The position numbers and the translations under genes are program-made. A stretch of DNA of 64,000 nt, taken from contig NZ_JABUAE010000011.1 in assembly GCF_013314535.1 (NCBI RefSeq), positions 1 to 64,000 of the forward strand, written 5' to 3'. This document shows positions 1 to 8,069 of this stretch, piece after piece. Numbering within the stretch: position 1 is the stretch's first letter; every line of letters starts with the position of its first letter. This stretch comes from Bacillus sp. Xin1 (lineage in GTDB: Bacteria; Bacillota; Bacilli; Bacillales; Bacillaceae_G). The notes beneath the pieces were generated by a model, which saw only the letters and a program-made list of their open reading frames with translations, did no database searches and was not told the origin of the DNA.

Positions 1-2
1 TG

Positions 3-50
3 AACTACACCTCAATTGTTAGACACAGCTAACAATTGGGGTGTAGTTTT
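3..50 (+). terminator. Rho-independent terminator
   Basis: A 20-bp stem (left arm AACTACACC..., right arm ending GGTGTAGTT) has a 6-nt loop, one G-U pair, and is followed by a T run. It closes a transcription unit that lies left of the window. Confidence 0.8.
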
Positions 51-117
51 TTATGGTGAAATGTTCATTAGAAGATAAACTTAAGTTTGCTCAGGGTTAT
101 TTTGAAGAGAAAGAATC

Positions 118-300
118 ATACAGAGAGTGGTAAGATTATAGATAATGGGATTAAGAGGCTTGAGGTTTCACTTGAGGAAGGGAAATGCTGGTTCAGGAAA
201 GTAGTTCTACAAAAATAGGGGAGAATTAATTGGAATCCATGGGGCTTACGTGTTCTGTACCATGGAATGGATAGGGATTATACTGAGAATATTTCAGGCG
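118..300 (+). pseudogene. Decayed AHH-type toxin module remnant
   Basis: No open frame remains, but the DNA lines up with the intact toxin module that starts at 1159. The segment GGGATTAAGAGGCTTGAGG matches the linker there. A second block (GTAGTTCTACAAAA... then TTGGAATCCATGGGGCTT) matches the entry to its nuclease domain. Both blocks carry small deletions and stops. It is a dead copy of the same toxin tip, just upstream of a dead immunity gene. The nuclease core itself is mostly missing. Confidence 0.6.
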
Positions 301-355
301 AAGAAAAGAAATCGATATATCTTAATGTTAAATTGGGATCAAAGTGAGGAATATT

Positions 356-644
356 ATGGAAAATATAAAAAGTTTTATATCTATTGAAAAAGCGCCAACA
401 GAAGTTATTGAAATTTAAGTTCTTCTTCAATAATGCAGCAGATGATTATTTTTTGGAAAGAGTATTGGATTGGAACCCTTATCAAGAAGCGAAAGATAGA
501 TATGGAGAACTTGCATTTGATGAATGTTTTGGTTACACACCGCTTCTTGGATTAGGTGGATCAGAAAAAGTAGAGAATCTGCAAAAAGTTAAATTGATTG
601 AACACATTTATTTAATTACTCAATTTATGGGGCCGATTGAATAA
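356..644 (+). pseudogene. GAD-like/DUF1851 immunity protein, broken
   Basis: The first 20 codons from ATG 356 (MENIKSFISIEKAPTEVIEI) look like the start of a GAD-like domain and end in TAA. Another frame (codons starting at 384) then carries a good DUF1851-type C-terminus, with GELAFDECFGYTPLLGLGG followed by KVENL and a closing hydrophobic helix. Most of the GAD-like middle is deleted and the two parts are out of frame. The family (T6SS Tdi1-type and related immunity proteins) is known to neutralise polymorphic toxins. The product here is very unlikely to be functional. Confidence 0.55.
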
Positions 645-912
645 GTACTGAATGCAATGGCGTTAAAACTAGAGTTATAGATATAAAGTGTTTGAAAATA
701 CATACTCTATGATTGAATAGAAAAAGAAGTACGAGCTTAGGTGAGATGACATTTTACTGGCAGATGAATATAAACATATGGAATGCATATTAAACTAACA
801 AACTTGTACAGACTCGTAAGTCTTAACGTAGTAGTTGTCATGATATATAAAAGGTGTCATACTGTTGCGATAAAACTTACAAATTTAATGCTACTTAAAA
901 ACAAATGAACTT
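645..912 (+). other. Gene-free stretch between dead immunity gene and toxin module
   Basis: It contains one copy of a 123-bp repeat (listed separately). Otherwise I see only short fragments with stops in all frames. Confidence 0.5.
727..849 (+). repeat. 123-bp dispersed repeat, copy 1
   Basis: It starts AAGTACGAGCTTAGGTGAG and ends with TGTCATGATATATA. The second copy lies at 7780-7902 with the same length and only scattered substitutions. Both copies sit just downstream of an immunity gene. One frame runs open for about 20 codons (...SLGEMTFYW...) before a stop, so it may be a toxin fragment. Confidence 0.7.
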
Positions 913-1158
913 AAAGCACTTGATTGTCTACAATAGACGACGAGTGCTTTTTTGTGTTTTAACGTAAAATTTTAAAAAGAGAACCATAATTTTATAAGTG
1001 CACAAAGTATTAAACTTTTAGAGTTTATAATGGCTATGTCCAGTATACGAAGGTAGTAGAGAAAAATTGTAAAAGGTGTCAAAGTAACAACAAACCTTGG
1101 ATTATAAGTAAAAAGATGAGATAGAGAAAGTACTTTTCATTCAAATATAGTACAATCA
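905..1158 (+). repeat. Module leader repeat, copy 1
   Basis: It begins at the AAAGCACTTGATTGTC terminator and runs to the toxin frame. The same order of blocks recurs at 2664-3000: terminator, ATTTTATAAGT, GTAGAGAAAAATTGTAAAA, then TTCATTCAAATATAGTAC. The last part reads as coding sequence in the toxin frame for about 16 codons before a stop. The leader is therefore probably part of the parental toxin gene captured with each module. Confidence 0.6.
913..954 (+). terminator. Rho-independent terminator
   Basis: AAAGCACT...AGTGCTTTTTT forms an imperfect hairpin with a T run. A near-perfect version occurs at 2672. Both precede a toxin module, which supports each module being transcriptionally insulated. 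Confidence 0.7.
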
Positions 1159-2022
1159 TTGCGAGATAGTAAAAATATTGCGCTTGACCGCATGAGACTA
1201 GCAAGCCTAAAAGTAGAAAAATCCGGAAATGACAAAATGTATCAGCTCGGCGGAAAAATAGCCGGGGGTGTAGATTATGTAACAGCTACACTCAAAGGCG
1301 TTGAAGCAGCTGGAGACGGTACATTAATAGGGAAGCAAGTTGGCCCAGGGAAGGTTACCGAGTGGGTTAATACGCGCCATGCAGGCAGCAATAATAAAAA
1401 CAATGATGAGATTAAGGGGCTTGAGGCTTCGCTTGCGGAGAGAATAGGGAATACTGGTTCAGGAGTTAGTAAGGAAGTTAGTGGAGTTAAGGGTACGGGA
1501 GAAGGTAATAGGCTTATTCCTGGTACTCCTGGAAAGGCTACAGGAGGTAGTTCTACAAAATTAGGGCAAAATTTATTGGAATCCATGGGGCTTCCGCGTT
1601 CTGCATCATGGAAGGGATATCAAGCTCAACATATAATACCTAAAAATTTAAAAAATCATCCTGTATTAAAGAAAATTGGAATGGATATGGATCATGCTGA
1701 GAATGGGATATTTTTACCGATACCATCAGAAGATCCAAGTGCCTTATCTAGACATAGAGGTTTTCATGGAGTATATAATAGAGTTGTAACAAAAGCCTTG
1801 AATAATTTGGATATAAATCAAAGTGTTGAGGTCTTGGAAAAACAAGTATATGAATTACAACAAAAATTAAAGGAAGCTGTTGAAAAAGGAATCCCATTAT
1901 ATAAGTCAAAAATAAGAAATCTTAAAGTGTTTTATAAATCAGGAGCGTATAAAGATTTGCCCATCTGGGATAGGGGCGGTGGAGCAACTGAAGAACTATG
2001 GGAAAGGTGGATAAATAAATGA
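1159..2022 (+). CDS. Orphan toxin module with AHH-type HNH nuclease tip
   Basis: Residues 28-75 are the shared linker (MYQLGGK, then GGVDYVTATLKGVEAAGDG and GPGKVTEWVN), also found in two other modules in this window. From about 155 comes an AHH-type HNH/Endo VII nuclease domain: QHIIPKNLKNHPVL, then MDHAENGIFLP, then HRGFHGVYNR, with candidate catalytic or metal-binding His158, His179 and His199/His203. The first AHH histidine position reads Q-H here. Such domains cleave nucleic acid in rival cells. The TTG start has no ribosome binding site and no N-terminal secretion domain (such as LXG) is present, so this is a displaced tip rather than a full toxin. Its stop overlaps the next gene's start by 4 bp (ATGA), a coupled toxin-immunity pair. 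Confidence 0.75.
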   Translation: MRDSKNIALDRMRLASLKVEKSGNDKMYQLGGKIAGGVDYVTATLKGVEAAGDGTLIGKQVGPGKVTEWVNTRHAGSNNKNNDEIKGLEASLAERIGNTGSGVSKEVSGVKGTGEGNRLIPGTPGKATGGSSTKLGQNLLESMGLPRSASWKGYQAQHIIPKNLKNHPVLKKIGMDMDHAENGIFLPIPSEDPSALSRHRGFHGVYNRVVTKALNNLDINQSVEVLEKQVYELQQKLKEAVEKGIPLYKSKIRNLKVFYKSGAYKDLPIWDRGGGATEELWERWINK

Positions 2023-2528
2023 AGTATGGTGAAAATACAAAACTAGTTGAGGAAGTCATCGAGTACATACAAAAAAGAAACTTATTTGATAGGAAAGATA
2101 TAAAGTTATATTCATTGTTAAACGATATTGAAATTATCCATGATTTTGATAGGGCACAGGAATTAGCTTGGTCTCAGGATTTGGATGTTATTCAGGTAGT
2201 TTGGGATGATATTAAATCGGATGAAAGTGCAAAAATATTAGAAGGAACTTATAATCCCGATATGGAAGTCCAAAAAGACATGTTATATGAAGTTTTTTCT
2301 AATAATCAGAACTATTCTCAAGATTTTATTTCAATTAACCATATAAACATAATTGAAGAAGTAGAAAGGGATCTTGAGATGTGTGCGCTAAATCGTTTGT
2401 TAAATGGAAAAACAAACAATTTTTACGAACTAATTTTTGAGATTTATAAGTTTGGTGGGTGGCCTTGTGGATGGAAAGGTGAGTATCCACAAGGGAAAAT
2501 GATTGTGTATTTACCTGAGAAAGAATAA
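2019..2528 (+). CDS. Cognate immunity protein for the AHH-type toxin (family not recognised)
   Basis: This is a 169-residue acidic soluble protein with no signal peptide or membrane segment. I recognise no family. It contains Trp-rich positions (ELAWSQDLDVIQVVWDD) and a terminal GGWPCGWKGEYPQGKM segment. The role is inferred from the 4-bp ATGA overlap with the AHH nuclease tip, the usual arrangement for a cytoplasmic antidote that binds the nuclease. Confidence 0.6.
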   Translation: MKYGENTKLVEEVIEYIQKRNLFDRKDIKLYSLLNDIEIIHDFDRAQELAWSQDLDVIQVVWDDIKSDESAKILEGTYNPDMEVQKDMLYEVFSNNQNYSQDFISINHINIIEEVERDLEMCALNRLLNGKTNNFYELIFEIYKFGGWPCGWKGEYPQGKMIVYLPEKE

Positions 2529-2663
2529 AATATTAATAATATAATTCAAAATTGCAATAAATAATAAAAAGTTGATTCTTATGACATTAAAATCAAAGAA
2601 CTCTTACATGTTCGTAGCTTTATATGTGATCGTTTTTGAGATACCTATATATTTAGAATGTTT

Positions 2664-3000
2664 ATGAACTTAAAGCACTTGATTGTCGACAATCAAGTGC
2701 TTTTTTTGCGTTTGAGCATAGAATTTAATAGATTCATTACAATTTTATAAGTATACCAAGTATTAAATTTTTATAGCCACCTTTTATAGTTGGTAACGCC
2801 TATGTACAGTGTATGACGGTCGTAGAGAAAAATTGTAAAAAGGATTAAAATAACAATTAACCTTGGGGTATAAGCAAATAGATGGGATGGAGAAACTACT
2901 CTTCATTCAAATATAGTACAATCATTGTGAGACGGAAAAAAATATTGCGCTTGACGCATGAGACTAGTAAGTAAAAATAAAAAAATCTAGAAATGACAAA
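2664..3000 (+). repeat. Module leader repeat, copy 2
   Basis: It has the same blocks in the same order as 905-1158, with about 80 bp of extra or diverged sequence. The captured toxin frame is broken here by two adjacent stops (TAG TAA) before GTAAAAATA, so the downstream module cannot be read from the leader. Confidence 0.6.
2672..2708 (+). terminator. Rho-independent terminator
   Basis: AAAGCACTTGATTGTC and GACAATCAAGTGCTTTTTTT form a perfect hairpin with a T run, downstream of the AHH toxin-immunity pair. Confidence 0.8.
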
Positions 3001-3771
3001 ATGTATCAGCTCGGCGGAAAAATGGCCGGAGGTGTAGATTATGTAACAGCTACACTCAAAGGCGTTGAGGCAGCTGGAGACGGTACATTGATAGGGAAGC
3101 AAGTTGGCCCAGGAAAGGTTACCGACTGGGTTAATGCACGCCATGCAGAGAGTACTAAGTTTATGGATGGCAAGATTCGGGGGATTGAGGCTTCGCTTGC
3201 TACGAGAATAGGGAATGGTGGCAATAGAAACTCAAATAAAATTACACTAACCTCAGAACGAGAAAAGTATTATCGAAAAAAATGGGACGTTATAAATGAA
3301 CGTCTTAGAAAGAGCCAAGAGCGTGGGGGAGAAGAAGAGATAAAAGGAAGAATAGCCTTGGAAGAACATCTTGATCGTAAGTTAGAGAACAATAACGCTG
3401 GTGAAGTTGTTACGTATACATCTAGTGAAGGGCACCTTACGCGTCCAGATAGCATTGGACGTAATGATAAGGGTGAAATTGATTTGGTTCATGATCACAA
3501 ACACAAAATGGGTGAAAAAGACCAAACTATTCATAATGACAGGCAAATGCGAGCTGAAAGGGAAATGCTCGAAGCTGAAAATGGAAGTCATGTTGTGACA
3601 ATATCAAGTGATAAACCCGATTTAAATGGGATTCCTCCTAAGCCAAGACCAAGTGGGCCTTTAGGTGAAAAGAGTGATATTTACTTTACTGATCCGAATA
3701 GTGGTAAAGTGACTCACAAATGGGAAGCGAACCCAGATTTACCTGGTGGAGGTAGATGGAAAAAAATATAA
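3001..3771 (+). CDS. Orphan toxin module, possible restriction-endonuclease-like tip
   Basis: The shared linker fills residues 1-75, nearly identical to the module at 1159. From about residue 80 the tip differs: a charged helical region (REKYYRKKWDVINERLRK), then RPDSIGRNDKGEIDLVHDHK and a C-terminal proline/glycine-rich tail (LPGGGRWKKI). The D...EIDLVHDHK pattern could be a PD-(D/E)XK-like nuclease core, but that is a guess from spacing. There is no ribosome binding site at the ATG, and two in-frame stops lie just upstream. It is a silent tip unless recombined onto a parent gene. A separate immunity gene follows after 50 bp. Confidence 0.6.
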   Translation: MYQLGGKMAGGVDYVTATLKGVEAAGDGTLIGKQVGPGKVTDWVNARHAESTKFMDGKIRGIEASLATRIGNGGNRNSNKITLTSEREKYYRKKWDVINERLRKSQERGGEEEIKGRIALEEHLDRKLENNNAGEVVTYTSSEGHLTRPDSIGRNDKGEIDLVHDHKHKMGEKDQTIHNDRQMRAEREMLEAENGSHVVTISSDKPDLNGIPPKPRPSGPLGEKSDIYFTDPNSGKVTHKWEANPDLPGGGRWKKI

Positions 3772-3821
3772 ACGAAAATGATTAAGTAAAACTTTATGTT
3801 TTAGTATTAAGGAGGATATAA

Positions 3822-4601
3822 ATGAAACCTAAGTATTTTTCAATTGTAATGTATCCTACAGTATCTTTTAACAACGAAGAGATATTAGGTCGTCTTTTGG
3901 ACGTATTTGAGTCAAATGAAACATTTGCTCCTACTCATTGGGGTAACAGTGAAATGGTACGAGTAGAATATAATCGTCAGGAAATTCTGGAAAAAGTAAT
4001 TACGGAACGTAGAGTATCTGAAGTTTACCTTCATCGTGATAAATCGGTGAACTATAGAGGGAGCTTTGAAGTGAATTGGAGCCATCGTTCATTTTTGAAG
4101 TTTGAGTTTCATAAATCGATACCTAAAAAATTATGGTCTGCTTTTTTTGCGTTATCTGACCAAATCGCAGAAATTGTGAAACCACGTTATGGAGTCGCAC
4201 ATATTTTTTGGCTCCCATCCTATCCGTGGAATACCGAACATGAACGCTTACATATGTGGATGAATATATCATCTCTACCTATACCAGTTAGATTTCTTCC
4301 AAACGGTCCTTTAGGGATAGGAGCCAGAATATACTTTAGTGGTCATATTTTAGAAATGTTTGATAAGGAATTATTACTAAATAGTCCGGCTGTGGTATCT
4401 GAACTAGATTGGGGCGGCCTTTGTATTGATATTTTAAATAATCCATTAGAGGCTGATCTTGATATGTTACTTGATAGTTGGTTACATGTAATGAAATATT
4501 TGGAATCAAGTCAAGTCATTGCTATACCAACTTTTGATGAGGATCGAATGGGTGTTACCTATTCTCCAAATGTTGCTTGGAAGGACTATCTGAAAAGCTA
4601 A
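3822..4601 (+). CDS. Immunity protein, possibly Imm52 family
   Basis: A 259-residue soluble alpha/beta protein has a strong AAGGAGGATATAA ribosome binding site. It is Trp-rich and contains FWLPSYPWN and GGLCIDILNNP segments. The N-terminal layout (a hydrophobic strand, then NEEILGRLLDVF and a THWG motif) resembles Imm52 proteins as I remember them. It follows a toxin module directly and should protect against that tip. The toxin pairing is inferred from order only. Confidence 0.5.
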   Translation: MKPKYFSIVMYPTVSFNNEEILGRLLDVFESNETFAPTHWGNSEMVRVEYNRQEILEKVITERRVSEVYLHRDKSVNYRGSFEVNWSHRSFLKFEFHKSIPKKLWSAFFALSDQIAEIVKPRYGVAHIFWLPSYPWNTEHERLHMWMNISSLPIPVRFLPNGPLGIGARIYFSGHILEMFDKELLLNSPAVVSELDWGGLCIDILNNPLEADLDMLLDSWLHVMKYLESSQVIAIPTFDEDRMGVTYSPNVAWKDYLKS

Positions 4602-4620
4602 ATGAAGGGAGAGGGTAATA

Positions 4621-5334
4621 ATGAATGAGAAAAATAATGATAGAATAAGAGTCATGGAAATATTAAGTAGATCTCAATGCAATGATGAGATTATAGATCA
4701 GTTAGATATAAGTGATTTGGATCTTAGTTTTTCAGACCTGTCAGAGGTAATGGCAGATCGTATTATGGCAAAACGAGTTATGTTAAGAGCTTCTTCATTA
4801 ATGAGAGTGTCGTTTCGTGATTGTGACTTCGAGTTGGCTGATTTCAGAAACTGTAATTTAGTAGAAGTCGATATTGCAGATTGTAGGTTTGGCGAAGCGG
4901 ATTTTTCTAAAGCGAATATGAAATATGCAAAGGTAAATATAAGTTATTGTTATGAAACATGTTTTAACGAAGTTGATTTTTCAGATGGAGAACTGGTTGG
5001 AACAGTTTTAACTTATGCTACTTTTCGCCATGCAAATTTGTCAGGAATCGATGCGGAACAAGCGCAATGCACTGGAGCGGATTTCAGCAGTGCTAATCTT
5101 ACAAATGGTAAATTTGAAAAGGCAGATTTGGAAAATACAAATTTATCGGAAGTAGATGCTAGAAATGCAGATTTTACAAATGCAGAATTAACGGGCGCTA
5201 TCCTTCGTAATGCGAATTTTATGGGTGCTGATTTTACTGGCGCTAAACTTGACAATGTAGATTGGAAGGGAGCAAATGTAGAAGGTGCTCAGTTTGACGA
5301 AGGTGTGAAGGAACAAGTATTAAAAATGATATAG
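4621..5334 (+). CDS. Pentapeptide repeat protein
   Basis: From about residue 75 to 230 the protein is built of A(D/N)(L/F)XX repeats (ADFRN, ADFSK, ANMKY, ANLSG, ADFSS, ANLTN, ADLEN, ADFTN, ANFMG, ADFTG). These fold into a right-handed quadrilateral beta helix. The first 70 residues are helical. Pentapeptide proteins of this size often bind gyrase as DNA mimics or act as resistance and immunity factors. Here it sits 19 bp after an immunity gene with its own GGGAGAGGG site, so a second antidote is plausible. The target cannot be seen. Confidence 0.8.
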   Translation: MNEKNNDRIRVMEILSRSQCNDEIIDQLDISDLDLSFSDLSEVMADRIMAKRVMLRASSLMRVSFRDCDFELADFRNCNLVEVDIADCRFGEADFSKANMKYAKVNISYCYETCFNEVDFSDGELVGTVLTYATFRHANLSGIDAEQAQCTGADFSSANLTNGKFEKADLENTNLSEVDARNADFTNAELTGAILRNANFMGADFTGAKLDNVDWKGANVEGAQFDEGVKEQVLKMI

Positions 5335-5390
5335 AAGTTTATTTCGAGCGGTAAGGAAACTTGACAAACTGATTATACGGATATACGTAG

Positions 5391-5434
5391 AAAGCTAATT
5401 TCAACTTGAATGATGAAGAGGAATTAGCTTTTTT
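5391..5434 (+). terminator. Rho-independent terminator
   Basis: AAGCTAATT and AATTAGCTT form a 9-bp stem with a loop of about 22 nt, then a T run. It ends the preceding toxin-immunity unit. Confidence 0.65.
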
Positions 5435-5446
5435 ACATGTCCATAA

Positions 5447-5773
5447 TTAAAAAAGGATGGTAGATTCCCAATATTTAAAGGGGATGATGTTAAATTTACA
5501 ACTAAGTTAAGAAAAGATTTGTTAATTGCAAAAGATGACGAGCAATTTAAGAACTGCACAAATGCCTTAAGTGAAGCGATAAAAAAAGGAGAGATTTCAA
5601 AAGATTCATTTACTCCAAGGCAATTGGCGCAAATACAAAAAGGAGAGGCAAGGATACATGGATTGACATGGCATCATCATCAAGTTACTGGGAAGATGCA
5701 ATTAGTTAATTCAGAAGTGCATAGTGTTAATCATTTAGGTGGAAAGAAATTATGGGGAGGCGGAATTAGATGA
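5447..5773 (+). pseudogene. WHH-type HNH nuclease toxin tip, 5'-truncated
   Basis: The frame is open from 5447 (DGRFPIFKGDD...) to the stop but has no linker and no credible start. A TTG at 5519 would give 84 residues. The C-terminus is a clear WHH-type HNH/Endo VII nuclease: GLTWHHHQVTGKMQLVN, then VHSVNHLGGKKLWGGG. It is only the last part of a toxin. The stop overlaps the SMI1/KNR4 gene start by 4 bp (ATGA), so the toxin-immunity coupling survives. A more decayed copy lies at 9236-9619. Confidence 0.65.
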
Positions 5774-6258
5774 GTGAAATTAAATGGGAGTATGTAGATT
5801 ATAAGATTACCGTTGAAGAAGTGTTGAGTATAATTAAGGAAATCAATTATGACATACCAAAAGACTATGCAGATTGTGCTGCAGAAAATAATGGTGGTGT
5901 TGCAAAACCGAATCTATTTGATGTTGAAGGTATAGAAAGAGTTTTTGGTTCATTACTTTCATATGATAAAAATGATGTGGAATTTATTTTAAAAGTGTAT
6001 AATAATTATAAAGATACTCTACCTAAAGAGCTTTTACCAATAGGTTTTGATCCAGCAGGGAATTTAATTTGCTTTGATTATAAAAATCATGAAAGTAATC
6101 CAATAGTCGTTTTCTGGGAGCATGAAGATGCATGGGAAAAAGAAGCACTGATGGAAAGTGAAGGGATTACAGCGGAAGAAGCAGAGGAAGTAGCAAGAGA
6201 AAATGTATTTTATGTGGCAAGTACTTTCACTGAGTTTTTAAATAAATTACATGATTAA
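5770..6258 (+). CDS. SMI1/KNR4 (SUKH-1) immunity protein
   Basis: This 162-residue protein has the SUKH-1 pattern: N-terminal helix, IPKDYADCAAENNGG after about 35 residues, then LLPIGFDPAGNLICFDYKNHESNPIVVFWEHE, and a final helix with STFTEFLNKLHD. SUKH proteins are cytoplasmic antidotes, very often for HNH-type toxins. It is translationally coupled to the WHH tip upstream and is the likely cognate antidote. A terminator follows directly. Confidence 0.85.
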   Translation: MSEIKWEYVDYKITVEEVLSIIKEINYDIPKDYADCAAENNGGVAKPNLFDVEGIERVFGSLLSYDKNDVEFILKVYNNYKDTLPKELLPIGFDPAGNLICFDYKNHESNPIVVFWEHEDAWEKEALMESEGITAEEAEEVARENVFYVASTFTEFLNKLHD

Positions 6259-6272
6259 TAGGTATTCAAAAT

Positions 6273-6326
6273 AAAAAGGCTGTTCCATAAGTTAGTTTCA
6301 CTTGCTTATGGAATAGCCTTTTTGTT
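6273..6326 (+). terminator. Rho-independent terminator
   Basis: A long stem (AAAAAGGCTGTTCCATAAG and CTTATGGAATAGCCTTTTT, one G-U pair) is followed by T residues after the SMI1/KNR4 gene. Confidence 0.85.
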
Positions 6327-6390
6327 TTAGTATAAAAATAGTTTCAATAAAAAATTCATATAGATAAAATAATAATTAGATTATTTCAAA

Positions 6391-7218
6391 TTGGCTGGAT
6401 TAAAAACAGGGAAATTCGGAAATGACAAAATGTATCAACTTAGCCCCAAAATGGCCGGGGGTGTAGATTATGTAACAGCTACACTCAAAGGCGTTGAAGC
6501 AGCTGGAGACGGTACATTGATAGGGAAGCAAGTTGGCCCAGGGAAGGTTACTGAGTGGGTTAATACGCGCCATGCAGAGAGTAGTAAGTTTGTGGATGGT
6601 AAGATTCAGGGGATTGAGGCTTCGCTTGCGGAAAGGAAAGGGAATGTTGGTTTAGGAGCTAGTGGGGTTAAGGGTACGGGTAATAGAGATGCTGATATTC
6701 CACCAGCCTTCAAGCAAGAGGAATTTGCGAGTACATATGAATCAAGATTCAAGCAAACACCTGCAGCAACGAATTCAAATCTTGTTTTTGAAGGGGTTAG
6801 AGGTGAGTCTTTATGCACCCTAAAACCACCACCAGATCCTACGTTACAGAAAATCGTAAGTGATGCTGGTATTAATGGAATTGAGTATAAAAATGGAGTT
6901 CCTGATTTTTCACCTGTAGCAAAGGCACAGTTGGAAATCGATTATATGCTAGGTGGAAAAGGGGCTAAAGGAAATATTGCTAGAGATTATAATTTTAAGC
7001 AAGCAAATGAAAGGTTAGCAGGTCAGCTTAATAATTCACCAGAATTGGCAAACCAATTTGGAATGGAAGCTGGTGGAATTACGGCAAAAGATATAGAAAA
7101 ATACCGAGTAAAAAATAAATTAACATGGCATGAGTTAAATGATGGAGTTACTATACAACTTGTGCCAACAGAAATAAACGCAGGAGCTTTTGAACCTGGA
7201 GGATTTGCAAATAAATAA
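6391..7218 (+). CDS. Orphan toxin module with TWHE-type HNH nuclease tip
   Basis: Residues 14-75 are the shared linker, here with MYQLSPK. A spacer (PPAFKQEEFASTYESRF...) leads to an HNH/Endo VII-type tip: NGVPDFSPVAKAQLEI, then RDYNFKQANERL, then LTWHELNDG (residues 244-252), QLVPTEIN and a C-terminal GAFEPGG. Canonical WHH relatives have WHH and HxGG where this one has WHE and EPGG, so activity is uncertain or belongs to a variant subfamily. The TTG start lacks a ribosome binding site. The next gene has its own site 16 bp downstream. Confidence 0.7.
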   Translation: MAGLKTGKFGNDKMYQLSPKMAGGVDYVTATLKGVEAAGDGTLIGKQVGPGKVTEWVNTRHAESSKFVDGKIQGIEASLAERKGNVGLGASGVKGTGNRDADIPPAFKQEEFASTYESRFKQTPAATNSNLVFEGVRGESLCTLKPPPDPTLQKIVSDAGINGIEYKNGVPDFSPVAKAQLEIDYMLGGKGAKGNIARDYNFKQANERLAGQLNNSPELANQFGMEAGGITAKDIEKYRVKNKLTWHELNDGVTIQLVPTEINAGAFEPGGFANK

Positions 7219-7233
7219 TAAGGAGATTATAAA

Positions 7234-7701
7234 ATGACAATAAATGATAAAGTTTTTGGAGAACTTGATTATCAGTATACATGGGTAGGATACAGAACCA
7301 TAAAGTTTTTAGGAAAGGACACGGAGATAGCATTATTAATTGGAGGAGAAGATGATGGTAAATTTGATGAAGGTCAATATGTGGCATACAATTCATTAAT
7401 GGATAATTGGGAGAAAATCCAACATAACATATTACAACCAATTTTAAATTATTATAAACAAAAAAGGCATGAGCTTGGTTATGATGTTGCATTTAATGAA
7501 GACTACCCATTAATTGAAACAGTTGATCAATTAATAGAACATATAACATTAGTAGGTATTTCTGTTCCGTATGATTTCCTTCGCGATGGACGTGATGTAG
7601 GGGTCTCGTTTGATTGTTCATGGGATGAGGAAAATGGTTTAGGAATTCGTCTTATAAATGAAAGGGTAGATGAAGTAGGTTATCAAGATGTCGCTATTTA
7701 A
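7234..7701 (+). CDS. DUF6985/DUF2004-like immunity protein
   Basis: A 155-residue acidic protein has an AAGGAG site. The ends are characteristic: MTINDKVFGELDYQYTW at the start and FDCSWDEENGLGIR...EVGYQDVAI at the end. A paralogue with the same ends is at 27899, and a bare C-terminal relic is at 41221. It follows the TWHE nuclease tip and is its probable antidote. The family name is from memory. Confidence 0.65.
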   Translation: MTINDKVFGELDYQYTWVGYRTIKFLGKDTEIALLIGGEDDGKFDEGQYVAYNSLMDNWEKIQHNILQPILNYYKQKRHELGYDVAFNEDYPLIETVDQLIEHITLVGISVPYDFLRDGRDVGVSFDCSWDEENGLGIRLINERVDEVGYQDVAI

Positions 7702-7779
7702 AATAGGCTGTTACAAAGTACAGACTCATGATGGTTGTACCATCATGGAGTACAATGTGCAATTCTAGACTAGAAAAGT

Positions 7780-7902
7780 AAGTACGAGCTTAGGTGAGAT
7801 GACATTTTACTGGGCGATGAATATAAACACATGGAATACATATTAAACTAACGAAATCGTACAAACTCGTAAGTTTTAACGTAGTAGTTGTCATGATATA
7901 TA
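7780..7902 (+). repeat. 123-bp dispersed repeat, copy 2
   Basis: This is the second copy of the element at 727-849, again just downstream of an immunity gene and just upstream of a toxin relic. It shows no terminal inverted repeats and no target duplication that I can see. Confidence 0.7.
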
Positions 7903-7907
7903 CATAG

Positions 7908-8069
7908 CATCATCATCCAGATAAAGGTAAAATGGAATTAGTCGATTACTTTGAACATGAAGCAGCGAAACATACTGGAGGTAGAGCATATTGGGGTGGA
8001 GGAAAGAATGGAAGAAATAGTAAAGTAAAGAGAGATATAGCAAATCGAATTAGGGAGTTGTTTTCATGA
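7908..8069 (+). pseudogene. WHH-type nuclease tail relic
   Basis: An open stretch of 53 codons without a start begins HHHPDKGKMELVDYFEH and continues KHTGGRAYWGGG, the C-terminal half of a WHH-type HNH nuclease. The essential upstream part is gone. The stop overlaps the next gene's ATG (ATGA), which shows that gene was the cognate immunity gene. Confidence 0.6.

Noticed and set aside
4621-5334. Fluoroquinolone-resistance (Qnr) protein
   Set aside because: Pentapeptide repeats are present but nothing specific to Qnr, and the context is toxin immunity.
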